DNA from: Microbacterium album
GTDB taxonomy: Bacteria > Actinomycetota > Actinomycetes > Actinomycetales > Microbacteriaceae
Length of the DNA stretch: 64,000 nt
Reading direction: 5' to 3'
Assembly (NCBI RefSeq): GCF_014643695.1
Contig: NZ_BMJY01000001.1
Location: forward strand, 372,001 to 436,000
Shown here: positions 1 to 9,122 of the stretch, one piece after another
Position numbering within the stretch: position 1 is the stretch's first letter
Layout: every line of letters begins with the position of its first letter
Position numbers and translations under genes: made by a program
Notes under the pieces: generated by a model
The model's database searches: none
Told to the model about the DNA's origin: nothing
Seen by the model: the letters and a program-made list of their open reading frames with translations, nothing else

Positions 1-45
1 CGCAACGGCGGCATCCTGCAGTACGTGCTGCGCGGCCTGGTCTGA
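1..45 (+). CDS. acn: Aconitate hydratase, C-terminal end only (partial)
   Basis: Only the last 14 codons and the TGA stop are in the window. They read RNGGILQYVLRGLV, which matches the usual C-terminus of actinobacterial aconitase A (…GILQYVLR…), the TCA-cycle enzyme that isomerises citrate to isocitrate. A strong hairpin follows directly. The assignment rests on this short tail and on the frequent acn-dxs neighbourhood in Microbacteriaceae, so it is likely but not proven from this window. Confidence 0.72.
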   Translation, partial: RNGGILQYVLRGLV

Positions 46-55
46 ACACGTCACG

Positions 56-90
56 CGGACGGCCCCCGGTGCGGAACCGGGGGCCGTCCG
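56..90 (+). terminator. Hairpin terminator after acn
   Basis: Perfect 15-bp stem (56-70 with 76-90) and a 5-base loop (71-75), GC-rich, placed 11 bases after the acn stop. There is no long U tract, as is common for actinobacterial terminators. Confidence 0.85.
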
Positions 91-120
91 TCGTTCGTGG
101 GAATCCCAGCGGAGCGGGCG

Positions 121-126
121 TAGGCT
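121..126 (+). promoter_or_regulatory. Probable -10 hexamer of dxs (leaderless)
   Basis: TAGGCT lies 7 bases before the dxs ATG. An actinobacterial -10 (TANNNT) at this distance places the transcription start at or very near the start codon, and no Shine-Dalgarno sequence is present. The same arrangement recurs at thrS, ruvC, ruvA and rarA. Confidence 0.55.
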
Positions 127-133
127 CGGACGC

Positions 134-2092
134 ATGAGTGTTCTCGACGGGATCCGGGGTCCGCGCGACCTGGACGCGCTGTCCGCGGCGCAGCTCAAGG
201 AACTGGCGGCGGAGATCCGGGGATTCCTCGTCGACAACGTCTCGCGCACCGGCGGCCACCTCGGGCCGAACCTGGGCGTCGTCGAGCTCACCATCGCGCT
301 GCACCGCGTGTTCGACTCCCCGAACGACCCGATCATCTTCGACACGGGGCACCAGTCGTACGTCCACAAGCTGCTCACGGGACGCCAGGACTTCTCGGCG
401 CTGCGCGCGCGCGGGGGTCTGGCGGGCTATCCCCAGCGGGCCGAGAGCCCGCACGATGTCGTGGAGTCCTCCCACGCGTCGAGCTCGCTCAGCTGGGCGG
501 ACGGCATCTCGCGCGCGTTCGGCCGCACGGGCCGCAGCGACCGCCACGTCGTCGCGGTCGTCGGCGACGGGGCGCTCACGGGCGGGATGACGTGGGAGGC
601 CCTCAACAACATCACCGACGACAACGACCGGAACCTGGTCATCGTCGTCAACGACAACGGCCGCTCGTACGCGCCCACGATCGGCGGCATGGCCCGCCAC
701 CTGAACCGCGTGCGGATGGCCGAGGCGTACCGCGACATCTCGCAGCGATCCTCCCGCATGGCCGGCCGCTTCGGAGCGGTCGGACGGGCTCTCTACCGCG
801 GCGTCCGCGGCGGCACGCACGGCTTCCTGTCCCGGTTCACGAACAACTCTTCGCTGTACTCCAACCTCGACATCAAGTACCTCGGACCCGTGGACGGCCA
901 CGACCTGCCGGCGCTGATCGAGACGCTGCAGCTGGCGAAGTCGTACGGCGCCCCGGTGATCGTCCACGCCATCACCGAGAAGGGCCGCGGCTATCAGCCC
1001 GCGCTGGACGACGAGGCCGACCAGTTCCACGCGGTCGGGCGCATCGATCCCGCCACCGGCGGCTCGCTCGGCGCCTCCGCGCAGGGCTGGACGGACGTCT
1101 TCGCGGACGAGCTCGTCCGGATCGGCGAGCGGCGCCCGGACGTGATCGCGATGACGGCCGCCATGCTGCGCCCCACCGGACTCGCGCCCTTCGCCGAGCG
1201 GTTCCCGGACCGGGTGTACGACGTCGGCATCGCGGAGCAGCACGCGGTCGCGTCCGCCGCGGGTCTGGCGTACGGCGGGCTGCACCCCGTGGTCGCCCTC
1301 TACTCCACGTTCATGAACCGCGCGTTCGATCAGCTGCTGATGGACGTCGCCCTGCACCGGGCGGGCGTCACCTTCGTGCTCGACCGGGCCGGCGTCACGG
1401 GCCCGGACGGGCCGAGCCATCACGGCATGTGGGATCTCGCGCTGCTGCACATCGTGCCGCAGGTGCGCATCGCCGCGCCGCGCGACGCGGCGCGGCTGCG
1501 CGAGGAGCTGGCCGAGGCTGTCGCCGTCCGCGACGCGCCGACCGTCGTGCGTTTCCCCAAGGGTGCCGTGGCCGAGGAGATCCCGGCGATCGAGCGCCTG
1601 CAGGACGGCGTCGACGTCCTCTCGCGCGGCGACGCGGAGGACGTCCTGATCGTCGGCATCGGGCCGTTCGCGCGGCTCGGGCTGGACGTCGCCGAGCGCC
1701 TGCGCGCGCAGGGAATCGGCGCGACCGTCGTCGACCCGCGCTGGGTCGTGCCGATCGCCGGGTCCATCGTTGAGCTCGCCGCGCGGCACCGCCTCGTCAT
1801 CACGCTCGAGGACGGCATCCGCGTCGGCGGCATCGGCACGCGCGTGCGCCAGGTACTGCGGGAGGCCGGCATCGACACCGCCGTCGACGAGCTGGGTCTG
1901 CCCGACCGGTTCCTCGACCACGCCTCGCGCGAGCAGATCCTCGAGGACGCCGGGCTCACACCCGCGAAGATCGCGCAGGACGTCGTCTCCCAGGTGCTCG
2001 GCACGCGCGTGCCCGTCGCGCGCCCCGAGGAGGGCCGCGGTCTGCCGACCGTCACGGGGCCGATCGGCCGCCTCCGCACCCCCGGCCGCTGA
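134..2092 (+). CDS. dxs: 1-deoxy-D-xylulose-5-phosphate synthase
   Basis: 652 residues, full length for DXS. The enzyme condenses pyruvate and glyceraldehyde-3-phosphate, using thiamine diphosphate, as the first step of the non-mevalonate isoprenoid pathway in the cytosol. The TPP-binding GDGALTGG motif is near residues 144-151, with NN about 15 residues on. The conserved activating glutamate is in GIAEQHA (E368), followed by the transketolase pyrimidine-binding domain and a C-terminal transketolase domain. The ATG was chosen because the protein begins like other DXS enzymes and sits 7 bases from a TAGGCT -10 element. It is monocistronic, between two strong terminators. Confidence 0.97.
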   Translation: MSVLDGIRGPRDLDALSAAQLKELAAEIRGFLVDNVSRTGGHLGPNLGVVELTIALHRVFDSPNDPIIFDTGHQSYVHKLLTGRQDFSALRARGGLAGYPQRAESPHDVVESSHASSSLSWADGISRAFGRTGRSDRHVVAVVGDGALTGGMTWEALNNITDDNDRNLVIVVNDNGRSYAPTIGGMARHLNRVRMAEAYRDISQRSSRMAGRFGAVGRALYRGVRGGTHGFLSRFTNNSSLYSNLDIKYLGPVDGHDLPALIETLQLAKSYGAPVIVHAITEKGRGYQPALDDEADQFHAVGRIDPATGGSLGASAQGWTDVFADELVRIGERRPDVIAMTAAMLRPTGLAPFAERFPDRVYDVGIAEQHAVASAAGLAYGGLHPVVALYSTFMNRAFDQLLMDVALHRAGVTFVLDRAGVTGPDGPSHHGMWDLALLHIVPQVRIAAPRDAARLREELAEAVAVRDAPTVVRFPKGAVAEEIPAIERLQDGVDVLSRGDAEDVLIVGIGPFARLGLDVAERLRAQGIGATVVDPRWVVPIAGSIVELAARHRLVITLEDGIRVGGIGTRVRQVLREAGIDTAVDELGLPDRFLDHASREQILEDAGLTPAKIAQDVVSQVLGTRVPVARPEEGRGLPTVTGPIGRLRTPGR

Positions 2093-2098
2093 CGCGCG

Positions 2099-2132
2099 AG
2101 ACCCCCGGGCACCGCGAGGTGCCCGGGGGTCT
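2099..2132. terminator. Bidirectional terminator between dxs and fadB
   Basis: Perfect 15-bp stem (2099-2113 with 2118-2132) with a GCGA tetraloop, lying between the 3' ends of convergent dxs and fadB, so it can serve both. Confidence 0.85.
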
Positions 2133-2150
2133 GATCCGGCCCCCTCGCTC

Positions 2151-4292
2151 CTAGCGGTGGGCGGCGCCGCGCAGCGGCGGGGTGTGGAAGGTCGCTCCCG
2201 TCGCGCGCTCGGAAGCGCCCGAGCGGTCGAGATACGGGCTCGCGCCGCCGTCGATGAAGGGCCAGCCGGCTCCCAGGATGAGACACAGGTCGATGTCCTC
2301 GACCTCGGGCACCACGCCCTCGTCGAGCATGAGCCGGATCTCTTGCGCCAGGCCGTCCTCGACGCGGTGCAGGATCTCCTGCTCGGAGGCGGGGGAGCCG
2401 CCGGTGACGAGCGCCTTCTGCGCCTGCTTGGTCCATCCCGTGACGCGGCCGTGCTTGTCCTTCTCGACGACCTCGTCCAGTTCCGCGAGGCGGTGCAGGT
2501 TGTCCGACGCGAAGTAGCGGTCGGGGAAGTGACGCACCATCGTGTCCTGCACGTGCGCGGCGACCTTCCACCCGACCAGGTCGATCAGCTGGAACGGCGT
2601 CATGGGCAGGCCCAGCGGGGCGAAGGCCTTCTCGACCGTGAGCAGCGGGGTGCCCTCGTCGACGGCGCGGGCCGCCTCGCCCATGACCTTGGCCAGCAGG
2701 CGGTTGACGACGAAGCCTGGCGCATCGGCCGTGAGCACCGCGTTCTTGCGCAGGTTCTTCGCCACCACGAACGCGGTCGACAGGGCCTCGTCGCTCGCCT
2801 GCGGCGTCTTCACGACCTCGATGAGCGGCATGACCGCGACGGGGTTGAAGAAGTGGAAGCCCACGAGCCGCTCCGGGTGCCGCAGGACCGATCCGATCTC
2901 CTCGACCGAGAGCGAGGAGGTGTTCGTGGCGAGGATGGCGTCCTCGGCGACGATGCCCTCGATCTCCGAGAAGACCTGCTGCTTGACCCCCGTCTCCTCG
3001 AAGACGGCCTCGATCACGAAGTCGCAGTCCGCGTACTCGCTCTTGTCGACCGTGCCGCGCACGAGCGCGCGCAGACGGTTCGCGGTGTCCCCGTCGATCC
3101 GGCCCTTGCCCTCGAGCTTCGCGATCTCCTCGTGGATGTACGCCAGGCCCTTGTCGACGCGCGCCTGGTCGATGTCGGTGATGAGCACCGGCACCTGCAG
3201 CCGTCGCACGAACAGCAGCGCGAACTGGCTGGCCATGAGGCCCGCGCCGATCACGCCGACCTTCGTGACCTTCTTCGCCAGGTCCTTGTCCGGTGCTCCC
3301 ACCGGTCGCTTGGCGCGCTTCTGCACGAGGTCGAACGCGTACATCGACGCCACGAACTGGTCGCCGGAGATCAGCTCGGCGAGCGCCTCGTCCTCGCGCG
3401 CGAAGCCCTCCTCGATCGACCCCGACTTCGCCTTGTCGAGCAGCTCGAGCGCGAGGTACGGGGCGCGAGGCACCGTGCCGATGCGGCTCTCGAGCATGCC
3501 GCGCGCGACCTTGATCGCGATCGGCCACTTCGTGAGGCGCTCCATCTTGCCGGGCGCGTTCTTCCGCTCGACCTTGATGTCGCCGCTCAGCACGCCGTCG
3601 GCCCACCGCAGCGAGTCCTCCAGGTACGACGCGGGTCCGAAGACGGCGTCGAACATGCCGAGCTCGTAGGCCTGCTGCGGCTTGAGCGTGCGGTTCTGCT
3701 TGAGGGGGTTCGAGATCACGACCTCGAGCGCGTTCTCGATGCCGATCAGGTTCGGCAGGAGGGTCGCGCCGCCCCAGCCGGGGACGAGCCCGAGGAACAC
3801 CTCGGGCAGAGCGATCGCCGCGGCGGACGAGTCGATCGTGCGATAGGTGGAGTTCAGCGCGATCTCCACGGCGCCGCCGAGGGCGAGGCCGTTGACGAAC
3901 GAGAACGACGGCACCCCCAGCTTCGACAGCTTGCCGAGCACGTGGTGCCCCAGCTGCGCGATCAGGCGCGCGACGTCCTTCGACGGCAGGGCCGAGACGC
4001 CGGACAGGTCGGCGCCGGCCGCGAAGATGTACGGCTTGCCCGTGACGGCGACCGCGTCGATCTCGCCGGCCTTCGCGCGTGCGGCGAGCTCGTCCAGACG
4101 CTGACCCAACTCGAGCAGTGTCGCGGGGCCGAGCGTGTTCGGGCGCGTGTGGTCCTTGCCGTTGTGCAGCGTGACGAGGGCGAAGGTCCGCCCGCTGGCG
4201 AGGCGTACGTCGCTCACGAGCGAGCGGGTCACGACCTCGTCCTGCGAGAGCTCGACGAGGGGCGAGAAATCGATCCTGCTGTAGTCGGTCAT
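2151..4292 (-). CDS. fadB: Fatty-acid oxidation multifunctional protein (enoyl-CoA hydratase / 3-hydroxyacyl-CoA dehydrogenase)
   Basis: 713 residues. The N-terminal crotonase domain (with a PEVFLGLVPGWGG stretch typical of enoyl-CoA hydratases) is followed by an NAD-binding 3-hydroxyacyl-CoA dehydrogenase domain with the Rossmann motif VGVIGAGLM and the FHFFNPV motif, then the C-terminal dehydrogenase domain. It performs the hydration and oxidation steps of beta-oxidation. The start is the ATG reading MTDYSRIDFS, preceded on the coding strand by a GGGAGAGAA-type ribosome-binding site; longer upstream extensions in this frame run through fadA antisense-style and are not real. The fadA stop is 14 bases upstream, so the two form an operon and probably a complex. 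Confidence 0.94.
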   Translation of the reverse strand: MTDYSRIDFSPLVELSQDEVVTRSLVSDVRLASGRTFALVTLHNGKDHTRPNTLGPATLLELGQRLDELAARAKAGEIDAVAVTGKPYIFAAGADLSGVSALPSKDVARLIAQLGHHVLGKLSKLGVPSFSFVNGLALGGAVEIALNSTYRTIDSSAAAIALPEVFLGLVPGWGGATLLPNLIGIENALEVVISNPLKQNRTLKPQQAYELGMFDAVFGPASYLEDSLRWADGVLSGDIKVERKNAPGKMERLTKWPIAIKVARGMLESRIGTVPRAPYLALELLDKAKSGSIEEGFAREDEALAELISGDQFVASMYAFDLVQKRAKRPVGAPDKDLAKKVTKVGVIGAGLMASQFALLFVRRLQVPVLITDIDQARVDKGLAYIHEEIAKLEGKGRIDGDTANRLRALVRGTVDKSEYADCDFVIEAVFEETGVKQQVFSEIEGIVAEDAILATNTSSLSVEEIGSVLRHPERLVGFHFFNPVAVMPLIEVVKTPQASDEALSTAFVVAKNLRKNAVLTADAPGFVVNRLLAKVMGEAARAVDEGTPLLTVEKAFAPLGLPMTPFQLIDLVGWKVAAHVQDTMVRHFPDRYFASDNLHRLAELDEVVEKDKHGRVTGWTKQAQKALVTGGSPASEQEILHRVEDGLAQEIRLMLDEGVVPEVEDIDLCLILGAGWPFIDGGASPYLDRSGASERATGATFHTPPLRGAAHR

Positions 4293-4306
4293 GTTCTCTC
4301 CCGCCC

Positions 4307-5518
4307 TCACTTCTGCTTCTTCTTCTTGCCGGTGTAGTGGGGGTTCTCCCAGATGACGGTGCCGCCCTGGCCGAGCCCGACACACATCGCGGTGAGGCCG
4401 TAGCGCACCTCCGGGTGCTCGGCGAACTGCGCCGCGAGCTGGATCATGAGCCGGACTCCCGACGCCGCGAGCGGATGCCCGACCGCGATCGCGCCTCCCC
4501 ACGGGTTCACGCGCGGGTCGTCGTCGGCGATCCCGAAGTGGTCCAGGAAGGACAGCACCTGGATCGCGAAGGCCTCGTTCAGCTCGAACAGGCCGATGTC
4601 GGAGATGTCGAGCCCCGCCTTCGCGAGGGCCTTCTCGGTCGAGGGGATCGGGCCGATTCCCATGATCTCCGGCTCGACGCCCGCGAAGGCAAACGAGACG
4701 AGCTTCATCTTCGGTGTCAGGCCGTGCTCCTTCACGGCGGCGCCGCTCGCCAGCAGGCTGACGGTCGCACCGTCCGTGAGCGGCGAGGAGGTGCCGGCGG
4801 TGACGCGGCCGTGCGGACGGAACGGCGTCTTGAGGCCCGCGAGCCCCTCCAGCGTCGTCTCGGGGCGGCGGCCCTCGTCCTCCGTCGCGAGACCCCACTG
4901 GCCGTCGGGACCCGCGATCGCCACGGGGGCGAGATCCGGCTGGATCTTGCCCGCCTCGTACGCGGCCTGGAGCTTGCGCTGGCTGAGCATCCCGTAGCGG
5001 TCCGCGCGCTCCTTGGTCAGGTGAGGGAACCGGTCGTGGATCCGCTCGGCCGTGACCCCCATGTTGAGAGCGCCGGGATCGACGAGCTTTTCGGCGACGA
5101 AGCGCGGGTTCGGGTCGGCGTTGGAGCCGATCGGATGGCGTCCCATGTGCTCGACGCCGCCCGCGATCGCCAGGTCGTACATCCCCACGCCGATCGACGC
5201 GGCCATGGTCGTGACGCTCGTCATGGCGCCCGCGCACATCCGCTCCACGGCAAGCCCGGGGACCGTCATCGGCAGGCCGGCGAGGATCGCGGTCGTGCGC
5301 CCGAGCGTGAGCCCCTGGTCGCCCGTCTGCGAGGTCGCGGCGATCGCGACGTCGTCGATCCGGTCCTTCGGAACCTCGGCGTTGCGTTCGAGCAGGCTCT
5401 TCATCGCCTTGACGACGAGGTCGTCCGCCCGCGTGTTCCAGTACATGCCCTTCTCGCCGGCGCGCCCGAAGGGCGTGCGCATGCCATCGACGAAGTAGAC
5501 ATCAGAGAGCTCGGCCAC
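4307..5518 (-). CDS. fadA: Acetyl-CoA C-acyltransferase (3-ketoacyl-CoA thiolase)
   Basis: 403 residues, full length for a degradative thiolase. It cleaves 3-ketoacyl-CoA with CoA, the last step of beta-oxidation. Visible catalytic residues are the nucleophile Cys in VERMCAGAM (C95), His in GHPLAASG (H348) and the second Cys in CVGLGQGG (C379). It is the first gene of the minus-strand fadA-fadB operon. The C-terminus ends in an unusually lysine-rich tail (GKKKKQK). The region 5519-5589 upstream holds its promoter and the 3' end of the RNase D gene's intergenic space. Confidence 0.95.
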   Translation of the reverse strand: MAELSDVYFVDGMRTPFGRAGEKGMYWNTRADDLVVKAMKSLLERNAEVPKDRIDDVAIAATSQTGDQGLTLGRTTAILAGLPMTVPGLAVERMCAGAMTSVTTMAASIGVGMYDLAIAGGVEHMGRHPIGSNADPNPRFVAEKLVDPGALNMGVTAERIHDRFPHLTKERADRYGMLSQRKLQAAYEAGKIQPDLAPVAIAGPDGQWGLATEDEGRRPETTLEGLAGLKTPFRPHGRVTAGTSSPLTDGATVSLLASGAAVKEHGLTPKMKLVSFAFAGVEPEIMGIGPIPSTEKALAKAGLDISDIGLFELNEAFAIQVLSFLDHFGIADDDPRVNPWGGAIAVGHPLAASGVRLMIQLAAQFAEHPEVRYGLTAMCVGLGQGGTVIWENPHYTGKKKKQK

Positions 5519-5589
5519 TCTGCCTCCCAGTGTTGGTTGCGTTCAGCCTAGGAGGCGCGGGGGCGGGCCCGGAACCGGTTGGATCGAAC

Positions 5590-6843
5590 CTACGAAGCCT
5601 CTTCCGGCCCGTCGGCGGGCGGTTGAACGGCCCGCACAAACGCGTCGGCGATCAGCTCGGCGGTCTGGGCGATCTGCCATTCCCGCGCGCCGTGGGCGCG
5701 CAGCGCGTCCGCGATCGTCGCCGCGTCGGCGGGGACGGGCGGCTCCCACGCGAGGCGGCGCAGGGTGTCGGGCGTGAGCAGGTTCTCGGTGGGCATCGCG
5801 AGCTCCGCCGCGCGCTGCTCGACCACGGGGCGTGCGAGCTTGAGCCGTGCGTCGGCCTGGGGATTGCGGTCGGCCCATGCGCGCGGCGGCGGCAGCGTGT
5901 CGCTCGGCACGCGCTCCACCGGCAGCTCGGCGCTCTGTCGGCCCGCGACGATCGCGTCCCACCAGCGGTCGAGCTGGGTGCGGCTCGCGCGGCCGTTGAA
6001 CGCCTTGAGCGCCGCGAGCTCCGCCTTCGTGGCGGGGGCCGCGAGGACAGCCGCCACGAGCGCCCGGTCCGGCACGAGGCGACCCGGTGAGACGTCCTGC
6101 TGCTGCGCGTACTCCTCGCGCGCGAGCCACAGCTGACGCGCGACGGCGAGGTTGCGTCGACCGCGTACCGTGTGCAGGCCGCTCAGGCGGCGCCACGGCT
6201 CGGCCCGCGGCGGCTTCGGCTCGCGATGCAGCGTGGCGACGAACTCCTCCTCCGCGAACGAGGTCTTGCCGGCCTCGTCCAGCGCCGCGACGAGCGCGTC
6301 GCGGACGTCGACGAGGTGCTCGACGTCGAGCGCCGCGTACTCGAGCCAGGACTGGGGCAGGGGCCGCGTGGACCAGTCGGCCGCCGAGTGCTCCTTCTTG
6401 AGGGTGATCCCGAGCGTCGCCTCCACGACCGCCGCGAGCCCCACCCGCTCCCACCCGAGCAGCCGCGCCGCCAGCTCGGTGTCGAAGATCCGCGGCGGCA
6501 CCAGGTCGAGCTCCCGCAGGGACGGGAGGTCCTGGCTGGCGGCGTGCAGAACCCATTCCTCCGTGCCGATCGCCTCCTGGAGCGGGGCGAGGTCGTCGAG
6601 CGCGGGCGGGTCGAACAGGAAGACGCCGGCGCCTCGCCGGAACACCTGCACGAGGTACGCGCGCTGCGAGTAGCGGAACCCGGAGGCCCGCTCGACGTCC
6701 ACCGCGACCGGGCCGTGTCCGGCCGTCAACGACGCGCACGCCGCGCGCAGGCGCTCCACCGTGTCGACGACCTCGTACTGCGCGGGGCCGTCGGTCCGTG
6801 CCCCGGCGTCGTTCGCGCCGTTCTGCGTCGGGCGGTCAGGCAA
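5590..6843 (-). CDS. rnd: Ribonuclease D / HRDC-domain 3'-5' exonuclease
   Basis: 417 residues. The N-terminal DEDD exonuclease domain shows ExoI VAVDVERA (D..E near 49-51), ExoII LHAASQDLPSL and the DEDDy-type ExoIII YAALDVEHL. An HRDC nucleic-acid-binding domain follows (around residues 220-300), then a C-terminal helical region as in actinobacterial RNase D. The expected role is 3' trimming of tRNA and other stable RNA. The start overlaps the end of the upstream DUF3000 gene by 8 bases, so the two are translationally coupled. This pair is a recurring actinobacterial neighbourhood. Confidence 0.9.
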   Translation of the reverse strand: MPDRPTQNGANDAGARTDGPAQYEVVDTVERLRAACASLTAGHGPVAVDVERASGFRYSQRAYLVQVFRRGAGVFLFDPPALDDLAPLQEAIGTEEWVLHAASQDLPSLRELDLVPPRIFDTELAARLLGWERVGLAAVVEATLGITLKKEHSAADWSTRPLPQSWLEYAALDVEHLVDVRDALVAALDEAGKTSFAEEEFVATLHREPKPPRAEPWRRLSGLHTVRGRRNLAVARQLWLAREEYAQQQDVSPGRLVPDRALVAAVLAAPATKAELAALKAFNGRASRTQLDRWWDAIVAGRQSAELPVERVPSDTLPPPRAWADRNPQADARLKLARPVVEQRAAELAMPTENLLTPDTLRRLAWEPPVPADAATIADALRAHGAREWQIAQTAELIADAFVRAVQPPADGPEEAS

Positions 6844-7417
6844 GGGGACCCCTCCGTTCGCCGAGGACGGCGATGCCCTCGGAGCCCGGGGGCAGTCCGG
6901 CCAGCATGCACACGAGTTCCGCCCACGCCTCGAGGTGCGCGCGGAACGGTCCCTCCGGGCTCCACGAGGCGCGCAGCTCGATCTGCGCGCCGTCGCCCTC
7001 GGCCGCGAGCGAGCCGAAGCCCGTGGACAGGATCTTCGTGGCCGTCCCCGACGCGGAGTGATAGCCGGCGCCGCGCGATTCGAGCGCGTCGACGAGCCAG
7101 GACCACGTCACGTCCGCCAGCAGCGGGTCCGTGCCGATCTCCGGCTCGAGGGGTGCCTGGGCGAAGGAGACGATGCGCCACGCCCCGCCCCACTGGTCGG
7201 GCTCGGCGGGGTCGTGCAGCAGGATGAACCGGCCGGTGCCGAAGGGCGAGTCCCCGTGCTCGGTCGGACGGACGTCGCCGGCGAGGGCCAGACTGTACGG
7301 CGCAACGCCCTGCGGAGAGGGGATCTCCCGCACGACGAGGTCGTCGCGGAAGGTCGCTGCGCGCAACTCCGCCGCGGCGTCGGCGAACGCCGGGGGAGCG
7401 CCTCCATCTGCAGTCAC
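6836..7417 (-). CDS. DUF3000 domain-containing protein
   Basis: 193 residues, from a GTG start. The sequence resembles the actinobacterial DUF3000 family, whose biochemical function is not established. No signal peptide or membrane segment is seen. It is upstream of and overlaps the RNase D gene, a conserved association that suggests a link to RNA processing, but this is guilt by association. A TAATCT hexamer 6 bases before the GTG suggests leaderless expression. Confidence 0.8.
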   Translation of the reverse strand: MTADGGAPPAFADAAAELRAATFRDDLVVREIPSPQGVAPYSLALAGDVRPTEHGDSPFGTGRFILLHDPAEPDQWGGAWRIVSFAQAPLEPEIGTDPLLADVTWSWLVDALESRGAGYHSASGTATKILSTGFGSLAAEGDGAQIELRASWSPEGPFRAHLEAWAELVCMLAGLPPGSEGIAVLGERRGPLA

Positions 7418-7420
7418 GCC

Positions 7421-7433
7421 GTCAGATTAGAGT
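7421..7433. promoter_or_regulatory. Overlapping divergent -10 elements (DUF3000 / hydrolase)
   Basis: The 25-base gap between the two divergent starts contains TAGAGT (7428-7433) on the + strand and TAATCT on the - strand (complement of 7423-7428), each a TANNNT -10 candidate close to a start codon. Only one polymerase could occupy the site at a time if both are used. Confidence 0.4.
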
Positions 7434-7442
7434 GGGGGAGTC

Positions 7443-8630
7443 ATGAAGCTCCTCAGGCGCGCCGCTTCCCCCGCCGCCGCATCGGCGCTCGTCTCCGTGC
7501 TGGGCCTGGGCGTGCTGTTCACGAGCGTCGCGGCCGCGGTCGGAGTGAGGATCGCGAGCGTCGCTCGCCGGGTCGTCACCCCTGCGCCCCGGGTCGCGGA
7601 CGTGGAGGTGCTCGCGGTCGACCGCGGGGCCCAGACGATCACGCTCTCGCGCACGCCGGACACGCAGCTGCCGGGGCGCTACGGCGTGTTCACGAACGGC
7701 GCGGGCTACGTCAAGCTGGGCGCGGTCCTGAGTCAGGACGCGTCGAGCGTCACGCGCAAGCTGCTCAGCCACATCGACGCGGGCACGCGGCTGGGGCCGC
7801 ACGCGTCGTTCAGCGGCTGGTATTTCGACGAGCCGGATCAGCTCCACCTGCCGTTCACGCACGAGATCGTCGAGACCCCGGTCGGTCCCAGTCCCGCGTG
7901 GCTCTTCCCGTCCGGACGAGGCGACGTCTGGGCGATCCTCGTCCATGGGCGCGGCACGACGCGGGCGGAGACGCTTCGCGCGGTGCCGCCGCTGCACGCC
8001 GCGGGCGTCTCCGCGCTCGTCGTCTCCTATCGCAACGACGGCGAGGCGCCCGCGAGCCGCAGCGGGCTGTACGGCCTGGGCGCCACCGAGTGGCGCGACA
8101 TCGATGCCGCGATGACGTGGGCCCGCGAGCGCGGTGCGGAGCGCATCGTGCTGATGGGCTGGTCGATGGGCGGCGCGATCGTGCTGCAGACCGCCGTGAA
8201 CTCGCCGGGCCGGGACGCCATCGTGGGCCTCATGCTCGACTCTCCCGTTGTGGACTGGCGCATCGTCCTCGACTACCACGCCCGCGAGCTGGGCGTCCCG
8301 GACTTCGCGGCGCGTGCTGCCATGGGCACGCTGTCGAAGCCCTGGACGGCGCGCGCCGCGGGCGCTGGCCGGGGCGTGCGCTTCGACGACCTCGACATGG
8401 TGGCCAGGGCCGGCGAGCTGACCGTGCCGATCCTGATCCTGCACAGCGACGACGACGGCTTCGTGCCGTCGGACGCGTCGCATGCGCTCGCGCGGGCGCG
8501 TCCGGACCTGGTGACCATGGAGACCTTCACCGTCGCGCGGCACACCAAGCTGTGGAACTACGACGAGGGACGCTGGACGGGCGCCATCCGGGCGTGGCTC
8601 ACGGCGCGGGGACTGAACGCTCAGGCCTGA
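7443..8630 (+). CDS. Membrane-anchored alpha/beta hydrolase
   Basis: 395 residues. A hydrophobic segment (about residues 13-35) follows a basic start, giving a signal anchor, then a roughly 110-residue domain without obvious family and an alpha/beta-hydrolase fold from about residue 155. The nucleophile elbow is GWSMGG (S241), the acid is in HSDDDGF (D336-338) and the histidine in ARHTKLW (H367), so the triad is complete. Substrate is unknown; esterase or peptidase activity at the outer membrane face is plausible. GGGGGAG lies 3 bases before the ATG. It is convergent with the sufE-like gene. Confidence 0.8.
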   Translation: MKLLRRAASPAAASALVSVLGLGVLFTSVAAAVGVRIASVARRVVTPAPRVADVEVLAVDRGAQTITLSRTPDTQLPGRYGVFTNGAGYVKLGAVLSQDASSVTRKLLSHIDAGTRLGPHASFSGWYFDEPDQLHLPFTHEIVETPVGPSPAWLFPSGRGDVWAILVHGRGTTRAETLRAVPPLHAAGVSALVVSYRNDGEAPASRSGLYGLGATEWRDIDAAMTWARERGAERIVLMGWSMGGAIVLQTAVNSPGRDAIVGLMLDSPVVDWRIVLDYHARELGVPDFAARAAMGTLSKPWTARAAGAGRGVRFDDLDMVARAGELTVPILILHSDDDGFVPSDASHALARARPDLVTMETFTVARHTKLWNYDEGRWTGAIRAWLTARGLNAQA

Positions 8631-8660
8631 CGGGCGCCGGTCGCCTGCGCGCGGGGCGGA

Positions 8661-9104
8661 TCACCGGGCGTCGAGGCGGGCGCGCACCTGCCGCTGGGCG
8701 CGCATCAGCATTCCCGTCATGCCGGCGATCCGTAAGGGGGACACGGCGCGGGTCAGCCCGAGCGTCTGCGGGAAGTCGCCCGGCACGGCGAGCACCTCGG
8801 CGGCCCGCAGCCCGCTCAGGCCCTGCACGAGGATGCTCGCGAAACCGCGGGTCGTGGGCGCCTCGGCGGGCGCGACGGCGTGCATCGCCACGGTGTCGTC
8901 CGCCGACACCTCGACCGCGATGAACACGGGCGACTGGCACTCCGCGACGCGTTCCGTGAGCTCCGGGTGCTCGGCGTAGTGCGCGGGCAGCTCGGGGAGC
9001 TCACGCGAGAACTCGAGGAGGAGCTGCAGGCGCTCCGGCTCGTCCAGCGCGAGGAAGTCGTCGCGGATCCCGGCGAGCGCGGCGGGAAGCGTCTCGGAGG
9101 TCAT
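8661..9104 (-). CDS. sufE: SufE-family sulfur acceptor protein
   Basis: 147 residues. The sequence has the SufE fold signature, with the catalytic cysteine in the VAECQSPVF region (the usual ..GC.S.VW position) and the C-terminal LTPSR-like segment. SufE accepts persulfide sulfur from a cysteine desulfurase for Fe-S assembly. Here no desulfurase is adjacent; the gene lies 18 bases downstream of a rhodanese-type sulfurtransferase, so the sulfur donor may be that enzyme. This pairing is common in actinobacteria. Confidence 0.86.
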   Translation of the reverse strand: MTSETLPAALAGIRDDFLALDEPERLQLLLEFSRELPELPAHYAEHPELTERVAECQSPVFIAVEVSADDTVAMHAVAPAEAPTTRGFASILVQGLSGLRAAEVLAVPGDFPQTLGLTRAVSPLRIAGMTGMLMRAQRQVRARLDAR

Positions 9105-9122
9105 CGCCTCATCATGCCACCG

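Noticed and set aside
1420..4383. Very long minus-strand reading frame (987 codons) and its plus-strand counterpart at 1770-4337
   Set aside because: Arg/Pro/Gly-rich translations without domains, opposite or offset to dxs and fadB; typical high-GC shadow frames.
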